Below are positions 7,708-18,590 of a stretch of DNA of 64,000 nt, piece after piece (position 1 is the first letter of the stretch; every line of letters starts with the position of its first letter). The notes below the pieces were generated by a model, which was not told where the DNA came from, searched no databases, and saw only the letters and a program-made list of their open reading frames with translations. A program made the position numbers and the translations under genes. This DNA comes from Nitrospina sp. LS_NOB (GTDB taxonomy: Bacteria; Nitrospinota; Nitrospinia; Nitrospinales; VA-1): assembly GCA_001542995.1 (NCBI GenBank), contig LFLA01000014.1, positions 62,001 to 126,000 of the forward strand, given 5' to 3'.

Positions 7708-9426
7708 TCACTCAGCGCTGGACGGAACTTCTGCAACCGGGCTTGCGATCATTCTTCGTCCTTTAAGGGCCTGCATGGCCTCATATCCGACAAAAACAGC
7801 CAGTCCAATAAGCACCACTGCCACCACACCGAGAAACACATTCGGGTCCGGCGCGACAAAAAACTGATAGGCCTGCCAGGCCAACGCGCCAATCGTGGTC
7901 GCCGTCATGAACAGAGCGGGGTAAAGCACATAATGTGTCGGCCGCTTGACCGCCATCAACCACGTTGCCACCACAAACAGGGCCATCGCCGCAATGAGCT
8001 GGTTGGTCGCTCCAAAAATGGGCCAGATTTTCTGCCAGCCATCGGTCGCACCAATCAGGTAGGCCGCGAACACCACCGCAACCGTCACAACATATTTATT
8101 ACGAAAAACGGGTACATGGTTGCCTAGAGATTCTTGAATCAGGAACCGTGTGATACGCACGGCGGTATCGAGGGTGGTCAGCACAAATGTGTTCAACGCC
8201 AGCACGGCGATCATGGAAGCAATCGTAAAACTCAAAATCGGCAACATCTGGTGCACCACGTTGCCGAATCCGTTGCCAAACGCCAGGATCCATCCGCCGG
8301 ATTGCAGGGTCTCGCGGAATCCCAACCGGGCCATATCGACACCCCCACCTTCCGGGGCCACCCAATAAAGACCTCCACCCACCACCAGGACGGTGATGAC
8401 CGCGACCACCCCTTCGGTGAGCATGCCGCCATAAGCGATGGGTTTGCCCTGCATTTCATTAGCCAACTGTTTAGAAGTGGTGCCGCTCGCAACCAGAGAA
8501 TGAAAACCTGATATCGCACCACAGGCCACCAGCACAAACAGCATCGGCCAGACCGGCCCCTGCACATCAGACATCGCGCCTCTCCAGACCGGAGTGTTTA
8601 ATCCCGGCGCAACCCATAACAAGGCAACAATAGCCAGTGACATGGAACCAAACAGAATGTATGTAGAAAGATAATCACGCGGCTGCAAAAGCGTTTGCAC
8701 CGGCAGGATCGAAGCCACCCCGGCATAAATCATCAATACAACAAACCAGAATACTAGTGGAGAGAGCCCCATCACACCCTCTTCCGGCAAGGGCAGGGGC
8801 ATTTTGAATCCGATATAAATATTCACAATGATCGCAAGCACCGCAATGAAAGAGGCGATCTGAAGGTTGAAGTTTTTTTTGTAAATGCACCAGCCGAGGA
8901 CCATCGAAACGGGAATGATGGCAAACGTGGGGAACACCATTTCCGGTTGGGCGATGAGAGTTTTGGCCGCAACAACGCCAAAAACGGCGATCACCAGCAA
9001 CATGGCCAGAACGAGGAAAATAGCAAACACGGCTTTGGCCCGGTAGCCTATCGTCGATTCCGCGATGTCAGCGATGGAACTGCCGCGATTGCGCACCGAC
9101 ATCATCAGTGTCAGGTAATCGTGAACCGCACCGATGAACACATTGCCCAGCAAAATCCAAACTAACGTTATCGCCCAGCCAAAATGATGCATGGCAATGA
9201 TCGGGCCAATAACCGGACCGGCACCAGCAATGGATGCAAAATTATGCCCGAACAACACCAGCGGTTTGCTGGGCACATAATCCACACCATCATTTTGTTT
9301 TATGGCGGGAGTCTCCCGGGAAGCATCAGGACGAATCAATTCCCGGTCCAGCCGTTGGGCATAAGCCCGGTAGCCCACAAAATAAAAAAACAGGCAGGCT
9401 GAAACCAATATACCTATGGTCAACAT
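7708..9426 (-). CDS. cstA: CstA family carbon starvation / pyruvate transporter
   Basis: 572 residues with about 15 hydrophobic segments. It carries CstA signatures near the N-terminus: G-H-N-F-A-S-I-A-G-A-G-P-V-I-G-P, then W-I-L-L-G-N-V-F-I-G-A-V-H-D-Y, and T-S-K-Q-L-A-N-E in the middle. CstA proteins are inner-membrane peptide or pyruvate transporters. This is the short form, lacking the C-terminal extension of the long (about 700 aa) E. coli protein. ATG 9426 is preferred over GTG 9432 because AGGA is then well spaced. The next gene downstream is nfu. Confidence 0.9.
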   Translation of the reverse strand: MLTIGILVSACLFFYFVGYRAYAQRLDRELIRPDASRETPAIKQNDGVDYVPSKPLVLFGHNFASIAGAGPVIGPIIAMHHFGWAITLVWILLGNVFIGAVHDYLTLMMSVRNRGSSIADIAESTIGYRAKAVFAIFLVLAMLLVIAVFGVVAAKTLIAQPEMVFPTFAIIPVSMVLGWCIYKKNFNLQIASFIAVLAIIVNIYIGFKMPLPLPEEGVMGLSPLVFWFVVLMIYAGVASILPVQTLLQPRDYLSTYILFGSMSLAIVALLWVAPGLNTPVWRGAMSDVQGPVWPMLFVLVACGAISGFHSLVASGTTSKQLANEMQGKPIAYGGMLTEGVVAVITVLVVGGGLYWVAPEGGGVDMARLGFRETLQSGGWILAFGNGFGNVVHQMLPILSFTIASMIAVLALNTFVLTTLDTAVRITRFLIQESLGNHVPVFRNKYVVTVAVVFAAYLIGATDGWQKIWPIFGATNQLIAAMALFVVATWLMAVKRPTHYVLYPALFMTATTIGALAWQAYQFFVAPDPNVFLGVVAVVLIGLAVFVGYEAMQALKGRRMIASPVAEVPSSAE

Positions 9427-9514
9427 GGCCACATCCTAAAAGAGTCACTATTAGCTCTTCATTATACCAAAGACGGGCAGTGAGAAAGGAAAGTTTTGCC
9501 CCAAAGGGCGGGGG

Positions 9515-11000
<1,486 letters not shown>

Positions 11001-11007
<7 letters not shown>

Positions 11008-11411
11008 GTGAATTTTTTGAGGAAGGTTTTAATAGTTTCTAAAGGGATCATGGGGCCGATATCAATGCCGGGACAGAACCCGCCGACCAGCCTCCACATG
11101 GATTTGGAATCCATATTTTCCCGCCAGAAAGGATAGGACTGGCATTGTTTCGGTTTGCCCTCGTGGATGCCGCATCCCTGATCGGTCAAAAAAGTGCAAG
11201 GCTCGCCCTCTTCCCCGACTTCGAGAATCCACTCACCCTCATCGCGAGTGAGATAAGTTTTTCTGAATTTAAGTGGAGAGGTTTTCAAAAAATTAGCGGC
11301 TCTGCGGATATCTGCCCGATCAAAATGCACGATACCCGGTTTAATACAACACTTGAAGCAATCCGGTTGGCATTCAAAACGAATCGGTTCTTTTTCCCAC
11401 CATTTAGCCAT
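11001..11411 (-). CDS. YkgJ family cysteine-cluster protein
   Basis: 136 residues starting at ATG 11411, preceded by GGAGG with 8-nt spacing. Cysteine pattern C-x3-C-x2-C-C near residue 15 and C-G-I-H, C-x-S-Y-P-F-W further on match the YkgJ/UPF0153 family, thought to chelate zinc or iron; function is not established. The last residues (K-K-F-T-H, stop) fall inside a dispersed repeat. It is separated from proB by a second repeat-like stretch. Confidence 0.8.
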
Positions 11412-11421
11412 GTGGAGTGCC

Positions 11422-11490
11422 TCCACTGGCAACTAGCAATAACTGCTTCTGGCAAGCAAAAAGTATAGAGGGCTCAATGAGCCCTTGCCC
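11422..11490. repeat. repeat-like segment with GGGCTCA palindrome
   Basis: It contains GGCAACTAGCAATAACT, similar to motifs in the elements at 23047, 41210 and 52382, and a 7-bp-arm palindrome at 11470-11484 (GGGCTCA/TGAGCCC). It lies between YkgJ and proB. Boundaries are approximate. Confidence 0.45.
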
Positions 11491-11515
11491 TATTCTCTCC
11501 GGACATGGCCCGGGG

Positions 11516-12679
11516 TTAGAAGACCACCAAGTCGTCACGGTGAATCACCTCTTCATAATAGGATTCGCCCATCAAGTTGCGCACGGCGGAAGTTTTCATG
11601 CCCTTGATCTGTTCAAGGTCACGTGAATTATAGTTGACCAGTCCCCGGCCAATTTCTTTACCCGTTTCATCGAGGAGGATCAGGGCATTGCCAAACTCAA
11701 ATTTGCCTTTCACTTTTACCAGTCCTGCGGGGAGAAGGCTTTTACCTCTTTCCACCAGAGCTTTGCGAGCTCCTTCATCGATGATCAGCGTTCCCGCAGG
11801 TTTCAGGGTATGAGCAATCCAGTGCTTGCGATCGCGGATCTTGCCTTTCCCCGACCAGAACAATGTACCCACTTCTTTACCGGCAAAAATATTCTCGACG
11901 ACCTTTTTGTCCAATCCATTGACAACTAGCGCGGGAATACCAAAACTCATGGTTTTTTTTGCTGCCAGAACCTTGGTGAGCATTCCTCCCACCGTCAACC
12001 AATTCTTGCTTTTTCCTGCAATGCGCTCGATGTCTTCATTGACTTTGGAAATATGGGAAATCAGTTGTGCTTTTTCAGCGCCAGGCCTGTTTTTCAGAGA
12101 AGGGTCCCGGTCATACAATCCCTCAACATCGGAAAGAATGATTAATAATTGTGCGTCTACCAGACAGGCCACGGTTGCGGAAAGGCTATCGTTGTCACCG
12201 ATTTTGATCTCTTCAACCGTAACCGAATCGTTTTCGTTGATGATGGGAACGACACCTCTCTCCAGAAGCGCCTCGATGGTGTGCTTGGCATTCAGGTAAC
12301 GCGTACGGTTTCCCAGATCCTCATGACTCAAAAGAATCTGGGCAACCTTCAGTCCTTTTTTCTCAAAAGCTTTCTCATAGGTATGCATCAGGAAACTCTG
12401 GCCGATGGCAGCGCAGGCTTGCTTTTCAGGAATTGTTAAATCAGCGCGGCCAAATTCCAGGCGTTCCCGTCCCGCCATGATAGCACCGGATGAAACCAAC
12501 ACCACATCGTAGCCTTTTTCGCGGAGGGTCTTTATTTTACTGGCATAATGCCGCACCCAGTCCTTGCTCAACCCGCACTCTAGAGATCGCCGGCCTTTTT
12601 CCCTATTGGAAATAACACTGCTGCCAATCTTGATCACCACCGTTTTGATGTTTTTTAGAATGTCTTTACGAATCGTCAT
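11516..12679 (-). CDS. proB: glutamate 5-kinase
   Basis: 387 residues: an amino-acid-kinase domain (1-260) followed by a PUA domain (280-365). Visible motifs are V-V-I-K-I-G-S-S-V, L-V-S-S-G-A-I-M-A-G, I-I-N-E-N-D-S-V, D-N-D-S-L-S-A and L-S-D-V-E-G-L-Y-D-R-D-P. It phosphorylates glutamate in the first step of proline synthesis and is usually feedback-inhibited by proline. Its common partners proA and obgE are not adjacent. Confidence 0.96.
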   Translation of the reverse strand: MTIRKDILKNIKTVVIKIGSSVISNREKGRRSLECGLSKDWVRHYASKIKTLREKGYDVVLVSSGAIMAGRERLEFGRADLTIPEKQACAAIGQSFLMHTYEKAFEKKGLKVAQILLSHEDLGNRTRYLNAKHTIEALLERGVVPIINENDSVTVEEIKIGDNDSLSATVACLVDAQLLIILSDVEGLYDRDPSLKNRPGAEKAQLISHISKVNEDIERIAGKSKNWLTVGGMLTKVLAAKKTMSFGIPALVVNGLDKKVVENIFAGKEVGTLFWSGKGKIRDRKHWIAHTLKPAGTLIIDEGARKALVERGKSLLPAGLVKVKGKFEFGNALILLDETGKEIGRGLVNYNSRDLEQIKGMKTSAVRNLMGESYYEEVIHRDDLVVF

Positions 12680-12753
12680 ATTCTCGGGATGTTCAAAATC
12701 TCATTGAAGAAAAAAAACCGCAGAGGAAAATGTAACCTAAAATTCCACGAAGG

Positions 12754-13614
12754 TCATCCTCTATTGTTGGAGTTTTTCAGAGTTTCGGTGATAAACCGGT
12801 TCAGGGCCGCAAAATAGCGGGCTCCGCCCATGATATACGTGTCATTATGCCCGGCCCCTTCGATAGGGTAAAACGTTTTAGGGTCTCCAGCCTGCTCAAA
12901 TAATTTACGTCCAAGGTCATAAGGGACAATCTCATCGCGTGTACCATGTAGGAACAGTTTGGCAAGCTTCAGGTGAGGTACTTTTCCCAAAGCGTCCAAT
13001 TTAGATCGGATAGCCCAGCCCAGAGGAACAAGCGGGAAAACCTGTCTCGACATGTCGGCGGAGTTGGTGAACACCGATTCCAGAATCAACCCTCTAGCCG
13101 GGTGGTTCATGGCCGTTTCCACTGCGCAGATGCCACCCAAAGAGCGGCCAAAAAGAAATAGCGAATCGACGGACACGCCATCCAGCTCAAGAACCTTCTT
13201 GTAAGCCGCCCGGGAATCTCTGTAAATTCCCTGCTCATCGGGTTCGCCTTCGCTTCTTCCGTAACCGCGGTAATCAAAAATAAAAATATTCAGGTTGAGC
13301 GGCTTAAGACGTTGAATATTATCCAGTCGGTGGCTGAGATTACCAGCGTTGCCATGAAACCATAGCAGGGTCGCGACCGCATTGGGATTAGGAATAAACC
13401 AACCATGCAGTTTTATTCCATCTTCCGCTGTGAAATAAATGTCCTGCGCCGGAACACCAACAGATGCCGGATTCCAAAATCCTTCCGGATAGCGGGATGG
13501 ATGAAAAATGATTTTGTTTTCAAAAAGGAGCAGGAAGGCCACATAGGTCAATACAAAGAAAACCAGCAGGCCAGCAGACTGAGTCCACGTCACTTTATTA
13601 ACTCGAGTTTTCAA
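12754..13614 (-). CDS. membrane-anchored alpha/beta hydrolase (Bem46-like)
   Basis: 286 residues with an N-terminal membrane anchor (residues 12-30) then an alpha/beta-hydrolase domain. The oxyanion region is L-W-F-H-G-N-A-G-N, the nucleophile elbow G-R-S-L-G-G, the acid D-E-I-V-P and the histidine G-A-G-H-N-D. The family (PF12146-like/Bem46) has no agreed substrate. It overlaps the end of the NfeD gene by 17 bp, so the two are translated from one mRNA. Confidence 0.85.
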   Translation of the reverse strand: MKTRVNKVTWTQSAGLLVFFVLTYVAFLLLFENKIIFHPSRYPEGFWNPASVGVPAQDIYFTAEDGIKLHGWFIPNPNAVATLLWFHGNAGNLSHRLDNIQRLKPLNLNIFIFDYRGYGRSEGEPDEQGIYRDSRAAYKKVLELDGVSVDSLFLFGRSLGGICAVETAMNHPARGLILESVFTNSADMSRQVFPLVPLGWAIRSKLDALGKVPHLKLAKLFLHGTRDEIVPYDLGRKLFEQAGDPKTFYPIEGAGHNDTYIMGGARYFAALNRFITETLKNSNNRG

Positions 13615-14896
13615 CTTGAGAAACTTTAATTTTTAGGCCTTCCACCGAATCGACCCGAACCTTCTCCCCCTCGGCAACCTGAGTTTCTGCTTCCGCCTCC
13701 CACAATTCCCCGTGGACCATGACACGGCCTTTTGGATTCAGGGTTTCTTTCACCAGACCGGTTTCGCCAACCATTCCCTCCATCCCCCCCAGTTTTTTGA
13801 GGCTGCGGGTGCGGGCAGCGAGAACGACGATGCCTAGCGACAGAACAACTGTCAAACCCAGCGTCGGGTAAAGGATAGCCCGAGAAATCTGCATGGCAGG
13901 GTCGTCACTGTCTATCAGCATGGTGGACCCGAGAAAAAGCGATATCACCCCGGACACGGATAACAGGCCGTAGCTCATGACATTGATTTCAGCGATAAAC
14001 AGAATCACGCCAAATATGATCAGTAACAGTCCGGCGTAGTTGATTGGCAAAGCCTGCATGGCATAGAGTGCGAGAATGAGACTGATGGCACCAATCACAC
14101 CGGGCAGAACCAGCCCGGGATTGGACAACTCAAAATAAAGTCCCACTATCCCAAGCATCATGAGGATGTAGGCCACGTTGGGGCTGGAAATAATATCCAG
14201 CATTTTCTGCCGGGGGGTCATCTCGTGATAAACGATCTGGAGATTTGCGGTCTTGAGCGTGACAGAGCCGGAGGCGACTTGAACTTCCCTCCCATCAATA
14301 GCCAGCACCAGTGCAGTCACATCCCCCGCAATGAGATCAATGACATTGAGCTTCTTAGCCTCTTCCGCAGATATCGAAACGCTGTTGACCACCGCCAGTT
14401 CCGCCCAGTGAGCATTGCGTTTTCTAAGTTCCGCCAGAGAACGGATGTAAGCAGCGGCGTCGTTGGTCACTTTCTTTTTCATGGTTTTGGCTTGCTCGCC
14501 TTCGCCTCCCCCGCCCATCATATTCACCGGACTGGCAGCACCAATATTGGTGCCCGGGGCCATGGCGGCAATATGGGACGCGATGGTGATGAATGTCCCC
14601 GCCGAGGCGGCACGCGATCCACTCGGCGCAACAAACGAAGCCACTGGAACCTGGGAACTCTGGATTTTCTTGATAATCTGCCGCATGGAAGTATCCAGTC
14701 CGCCGGGAGTATCCATATGCAGCACAATCAACGCATCCTGCTCGGCGTTGGCCTGGCTAATTTCATGGGAAACATATTCGGCGACTGCGGGATTGATCGA
14801 CCCTGAAAGTTTAACGACAATCACACGGTCTTTGGAGTAAGCGGGAGGAACGACCAGAAACAAAATCAGTAACAGGAAACTAATTTGTTTGTTCAT
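13598..14896 (-). CDS. NfeD-type membrane serine protease (ClpP-like)
   Basis: 432 residues. Order: signal peptide (1-21), ClpP-like protease domain (23-215) with M-D-T-P-G-G-L and S-G-S-R-A-A-S-A-G-T-F-I holding the probable catalytic serine, four to five transmembrane helices (230-360), then an NfeD OB-fold domain (370-432; G-x-x-G-x-V). This is the long NfeD (1510-N-like) architecture, a periplasm-facing protease that commonly works with stomatin-like proteins. No stomatin gene is adjacent; the neighbour downstream is a hydrolase. Confidence 0.9.
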   Translation of the reverse strand: MNKQISFLLLILFLVVPPAYSKDRVIVVKLSGSINPAVAEYVSHEISQANAEQDALIVLHMDTPGGLDTSMRQIIKKIQSSQVPVASFVAPSGSRAASAGTFITIASHIAAMAPGTNIGAASPVNMMGGGGEGEQAKTMKKKVTNDAAAYIRSLAELRKRNAHWAELAVVNSVSISAEEAKKLNVIDLIAGDVTALVLAIDGREVQVASGSVTLKTANLQIVYHEMTPRQKMLDIISSPNVAYILMMLGIVGLYFELSNPGLVLPGVIGAISLILALYAMQALPINYAGLLLIIFGVILFIAEINVMSYGLLSVSGVISLFLGSTMLIDSDDPAMQISRAILYPTLGLTVVLSLGIVVLAARTRSLKKLGGMEGMVGETGLVKETLNPKGRVMVHGELWEAEAETQVAEGEKVRVDSVEGLKIKVSQVENSS

Positions 14897-15072
14897 CAGG
14901 ATGCCCTGAGAATAGGTATCGAAAGTTTTCCGTGCATGTGTTGCATTATTGTTCCACAGGGGGATGAATAAAGCAAACCCCGCGTCCGGGCCAAACCTGA
15001 TTTTACGTTACCGACGCTCCTTTTAATGGTAAACTTGGTTGATTGGCTATGATTTTAACTTAGGGAAATTTC

Positions 15073-15519
15073 ATGGATTATAAAACCATCTATATCGTTG
15101 ATCCAGTCAGGGGCGAGCGAATTAAAATGGCAAAATTTCTCAGTGAGGAAATTTTTACTGTCATGACGTTCGTTTCTCCCAACGATTGTTTCAAAAAATC
15201 CGAACTCATTAATTGTGACCTAATGGTGTTTGTACCGCGTAAGGAAAAAAACGAGATCAAACATCTGATGAATATAAAAAAGAGGTTCCGGAAAACTCCT
15301 GTGATTTTTCTTCTCACAGATGATTTTCCGGATATCAATCTTGCGGAAATAACAGCAAACGGGTTTCCCAGCGTGTTTAAGGCCAGCAATAACGAAAAGG
15401 TGCGCGAAATTATGTTGGGCCTTCTTGCCGAGGAAGGACTACCCCCCCGGACCGAAGTGCCCCACCCCGTCCCCATTTCCCAAGAAGTGCAGGACGCCCT
15501 TTCACCGAGACCGGAATGA
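15073..15519 (+). CDS. degenerate receiver-domain protein
   Basis: 148 residues with the alpha/beta rhythm of a response-regulator receiver (I-Y-I-V-D-P at the start, C-D-L-M-V-F-V-P for strand 3, P-V-I-F-L-L-T-D-D for strand 4). The strand-3 position that normally carries the phosphorylated Asp is V/P here, so phosphorylation is unlikely. A proline-rich tail follows. It overlaps kdsA by 4 bp (ATGA), so it is cotranscribed with lipopolysaccharide synthesis. Ribosome binding site AGGGAAA. The role is unknown. Confidence 0.65.
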   Translation: MDYKTIYIVDPVRGERIKMAKFLSEEIFTVMTFVSPNDCFKKSELINCDLMVFVPRKEKNEIKHLMNIKKRFRKTPVIFLLTDDFPDINLAEITANGFPSVFKASNNEKVREIMLGLLAEEGLPPRTEVPHPVPISQEVQDALSPRPE

Positions 15520-16379
15520 GCAACACGCCTAAAACCACCCAAGCAATTTCTACAGGTGCCTTTAGCATAGGTGGGAAGAATCCTCTGGCGCTGATCGCGG
15601 GCCCCTGTGTGATTGAATCTGAAAAAATTACCCGGGACATCGCCGAAAAACTAAAACGTATTACCGGAGACCTGGGAGTGCCCTTTATTTTCAAAGCTTC
15701 CTACGATAAAGCCAACCGGTCTTCCATTCAATCGTTTCGCGGCCCGGGATTGAAAGAAGGATTAAAAATCCTGCAAAAGATCAAGACCGATCTGGAACTT
15801 CCCGTTTTGTCCGATGTCCACAAGGAAGAAGAAGTCGAACCCGCAGCGGAAGTACTCGATGTTTTACAGATCCCGGCATTTCTTTGCCGACAAACAGATC
15901 TTCTGGTGAAAGCTGCTGGCACCGGCAAACCGATCAATGTTAAAAAAGGGCAGTTCATGGCCCCATGGGATATGAAGAATGTCGTGAACAAACTTGAAGA
16001 GAGCGGCAATAAAAATATCCTGCTGACCGAACGGGGGGCAACCTTTGGCTACAACAATCTGGTGGTGGATATGCGTTCCCTTGTTTTGATGCGGGACTAC
16101 GGCTATCCGGTGATCTTCGATTCTACCCACAGCCTGCAACAACCCGGAGGCCAGGGGACGAAGAGTGGCGGACAAAGGGAGATGATCCCCGACCTCGCCC
16201 GTGGAGCGATAGGAGTGGGTTGTGATGCCCTATTTATGGAAACCCACCCGGACCCCGACCAGGCATTATCAGATGGACCCAATATGCTGAAACTCGACCT
16301 GCTCCCAGAACTTCTGGAACAATTGATCACTCTCGATCACATCGTTCGAGGCAAAGGACAAATGATTGAAAACCCTTGA
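15516..16379 (+). CDS. kdsA: 3-deoxy-8-phosphooctulonate synthase, metal-dependent type
   Basis: 287 residues covering the full KDO8P synthase barrel: [48 protein letters not shown] and F-D-S-T-H-S. Cysteine (C31) in the first motif, where E. coli has asparagine, marks the divalent-metal-dependent class known from Aquifex. It condenses arabinose 5-phosphate with phosphoenolpyruvate for Kdo of lipopolysaccharide. Coupled to the pseudo-receiver upstream. Confidence 0.96.
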   Translation: MSNTPKTTQAISTGAFSIGGKNPLALIAGPCVIESEKITRDIAEKLKRITGDLGVPFIFKASYDKANRSSIQSFRGPGLKEGLKILQKIKTDLELPVLSDVHKEEEVEPAAEVLDVLQIPAFLCRQTDLLVKAAGTGKPINVKKGQFMAPWDMKNVVNKLEESGNKNILLTERGATFGYNNLVVDMRSLVLMRDYGYPVIFDSTHSLQQPGGQGTKSGGQREMIPDLARGAIGVGCDALFMETHPDPDQALSDGPNMLKLDLLPELLEQLITLDHIVRGKGQMIENP

Positions 16380-16391
16380 AGGGGTAGAATC

Positions 16392-17343
16392 ATGAAACGG
16401 TTTTTCATCACTCTCCTTACAGGAATTTTGTTTTCCCCCCTTATCTCTACGGCCAACCCCGAAGGCACCTGGGTTGAGCTTTCTCCCACTCCCATTAAAA
16501 GAACAGAGTCTTCTTCCGCACTCGTCGGCGATAAAATTTATTTACTGGGAGGGTTCACTCCAAACGGAATTTCCAACAAGGTGGATGTGTGGGACCCGGA
16601 GTCCGGAACCTGGAGCCGAATCATTCCCCTTCCCCGCGGTCTGCACCACACAACAGCTTCTGTGGTGGACGGTAAACTTTATGTCATCGGCGGGTTTGAT
16701 TCCGGTACATGGAGATCCGTTGATGTGAACTACGAGTATGATCCTAAAATCCATCGCTGGACAGCCAAAGCTCCCATGCCCACAGCACGCGGAGCGCTCG
16801 CGGCTGGAGTGGTTGATGGCAAGATTCATCTGGTCGGAGGCGCGCACCGCAAATTTTTCAATCTGGTCAACACCCCCTGCCCATGAAGTTTATGATCCCA
16901 AAACAGATAGCTGGCAAACCCTTGCCCCCATGCCCACCGCGCGCGATCACCTTACCGTTTCCGTAACAGGCGGAAACCTGCACGCCATTGGCGGACGGGT
17001 GGACGTCAACTACAATAATAACCTGGATGCCCATGAATCTTACGATTCCAAAACCGGCAAGTGGAACCGCCACGCTCCTCTGCCTACAGCCCGTAGCGGT
17101 ATCACTTCTCAGGTGCTGAACGGGTTGATCCATGTCTTTGGCGGCGAATCAGGGGAAGGAACCTTCGTTGAAAATGAAGCCTATGATCCTTCAAACCATA
17201 AATGGAAAACCTTTAACCCAATGCCGTCAGGCAGACATGGGCTGGCATCAGTTTTGTGGAAAAACCAAATTCATCTTCTGACAGGTGGGCCCAATCCAGG
17301 TGGAGGTGGAAGCAATACTCATCTTGTATTCAAACTAAATTGA
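16392..17343 (+). pseudogene. secreted kelch-repeat protein, interrupted by a frameshift
   Basis: The first reading frame (16392-16886) has a signal peptide (1-21) and kelch blades (G-G-F...Y-D-P...W...P-M-P-T-A-R). It ends at a TGA just after a run of five C at 16873-16877. The remaining blades continue in the +1 frame to 17343. Removing one C gives N-T-P-A-H-E-V-Y-D-P, a seamless blade, so a single-base insertion explains the break. The restored product is about 317 residues, roughly six blades, a periplasmic beta-propeller. It lies 12 bp after kdsA. Sequencing error, decay and homopolymer phase variation are all possible. Confidence 0.8.
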
Positions 17344-17658
17344 TTGCAGAAATAAATATTGAAAGAGGGGGGGGAGGGCGGCTCCCTTGGTAGGGAGCCG
17401 GAGAGAAAAGCTTGTTAGCCATCGATTTTGCACTTACAACTTGAACTCAAGCTTTATAAAAAAACTGTTTTCTGTTTTTATCCTGGTGGTTTGCTGAGTC
17501 AAAATTCCCCTCCCTGAGTGCAAGTTTGCCCTGCCTGGCGTCAATTTTTTCCTATTTTTCTGTAATATAGTCCTTTCATTTTTATCAATAAAAACCCCAG
17601 TCAAAGAGGGCCTGTGGCAAAGTAGGTAGGATAGATAAGAGTTTTTGAGGAGAGCTTT
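17344..17658. other. gene-less stretch with an 8-bp hairpin
   Basis: Contains CGGCTCCC/GGGAGCCG (17379-17386 / 17393-17400, 6-nt loop) just after the kelch gene. No T run follows, so it may be an mRNA-stabilising hairpin or a rho-type end. A run of eight G precedes it. The rest is A+T-rich leader of the GGDEF regulator; I recognise no riboswitch. Confidence 0.5.
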
Positions 17659-18576
17659 ATGTTAAGTATGGAAAAATTGTTCCCACCGGATTCCATGACC
17701 ATAATGATTGTTGATGACACCGAGGCCAATATCCTTGTTCTGCAACGCGCTCTGGCAAGCATCGGATACAATATTTCAGTGGCCTTCGACGGAGAAATGG
17801 CCCTCAACCTGATCCCCAAACTGAAACCCGACCTGATATTACTGGATGTCATGATGCCGAAAATCGATGGCATTGAAGTATGCAGACGCCTGAAAGAAGA
17901 CGAGAAACTGATGGACATACCCGTTATCTTTATTACCGCAAAGGGAGATAATAAAGATGTCCTGGAAGGGTTTGACGTGGGAGCGGTGGATTACATCATG
18001 AAACCTTTCAACCTTAAAGAAGTCTGCGCCAGGGTCAAAACCCATCTGGTTTTGTCCGCCGCCATTAAAAAATTAATCCAGGATAGTGAAATAGACTCCC
18101 TGACCGGCCTGTTCAACCGGAGAACTTTCTTAAAAAAAATTGAGAATGAAGCCATGCGCACCAAACGCAACCAGAAACCTTTTTCTATCCTTTTTGGCGA
18201 TATCGATTTTTTTAAAAAAATCAACGACACCTATGGTCATGCAGCGGGCGATGATGTTTTGATAAAAATCAGCAAGCTCCTGAACACAGAAAAACGGGAG
18301 ATAGACCAGGTGGCAAGATGGGGAGGAGAAGAGTTTCTGATTTTACTTCCCGAAACAGATTTAAAAGGAGCTGTCCAGCTTGGCAATAAAATCCGGAAAC
18401 AGGTTTCCGCGAAACCCTTTATCTTTGAGGATCAGGAAATTCCCATAACCATGAGTTTCGGAGTCAGCAAGTATTCAGGGGATACCCCTATCGAAAAAAC
18501 CATCGACCAAGCCGACCAAAGGCTTTATCTCGCAAAAAATTCCGGCAGAAACAAAGTCGTGTCGGAAGACGCATGA
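17659..18576 (+). CDS. response regulator with GGDEF diguanylate cyclase domain
   Basis: 305 residues: receiver domain (14-130) with acidic pair D-D, phosphoacceptor D63 in L-I-L-L-D-V-M-M-P and the conserved K-P-F, then a GGDEF domain (140-300). The active-site motif is G-G-E-E-F, and an R-E-I-D sits five residues before it, the RxxD inhibitory site for cyclic-di-GMP. It should therefore be an active, feedback-inhibited, PleD-like cyclase. No sensor kinase is adjacent. A PilZ effector is encoded at 32903. Confidence 0.92.
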   Translation: MLSMEKLFPPDSMTIMIVDDTEANILVLQRALASIGYNISVAFDGEMALNLIPKLKPDLILLDVMMPKIDGIEVCRRLKEDEKLMDIPVIFITAKGDNKDVLEGFDVGAVDYIMKPFNLKEVCARVKTHLVLSAAIKKLIQDSEIDSLTGLFNRRTFLKKIENEAMRTKRNQKPFSILFGDIDFFKKINDTYGHAAGDDVLIKISKLLNTEKREIDQVARWGGEEFLILLPETDLKGAVQLGNKIRKQVSAKPFIFEDQEIPITMSFGVSKYSGDTPIEKTIDQADQRLYLAKNSGRNKVVSEDA

Positions 18577-18590
18577 ACCAAATGTTTAAT

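Noticed and set aside
7654-8511. Plus-strand frames opposite cstA
   Set aside because: His/Gln-rich antisense composition; cstA on the other strand is clearly real.
17379-17400. Hairpin after the kelch gene as a rho-independent terminator
   Set aside because: No T run follows the stem.
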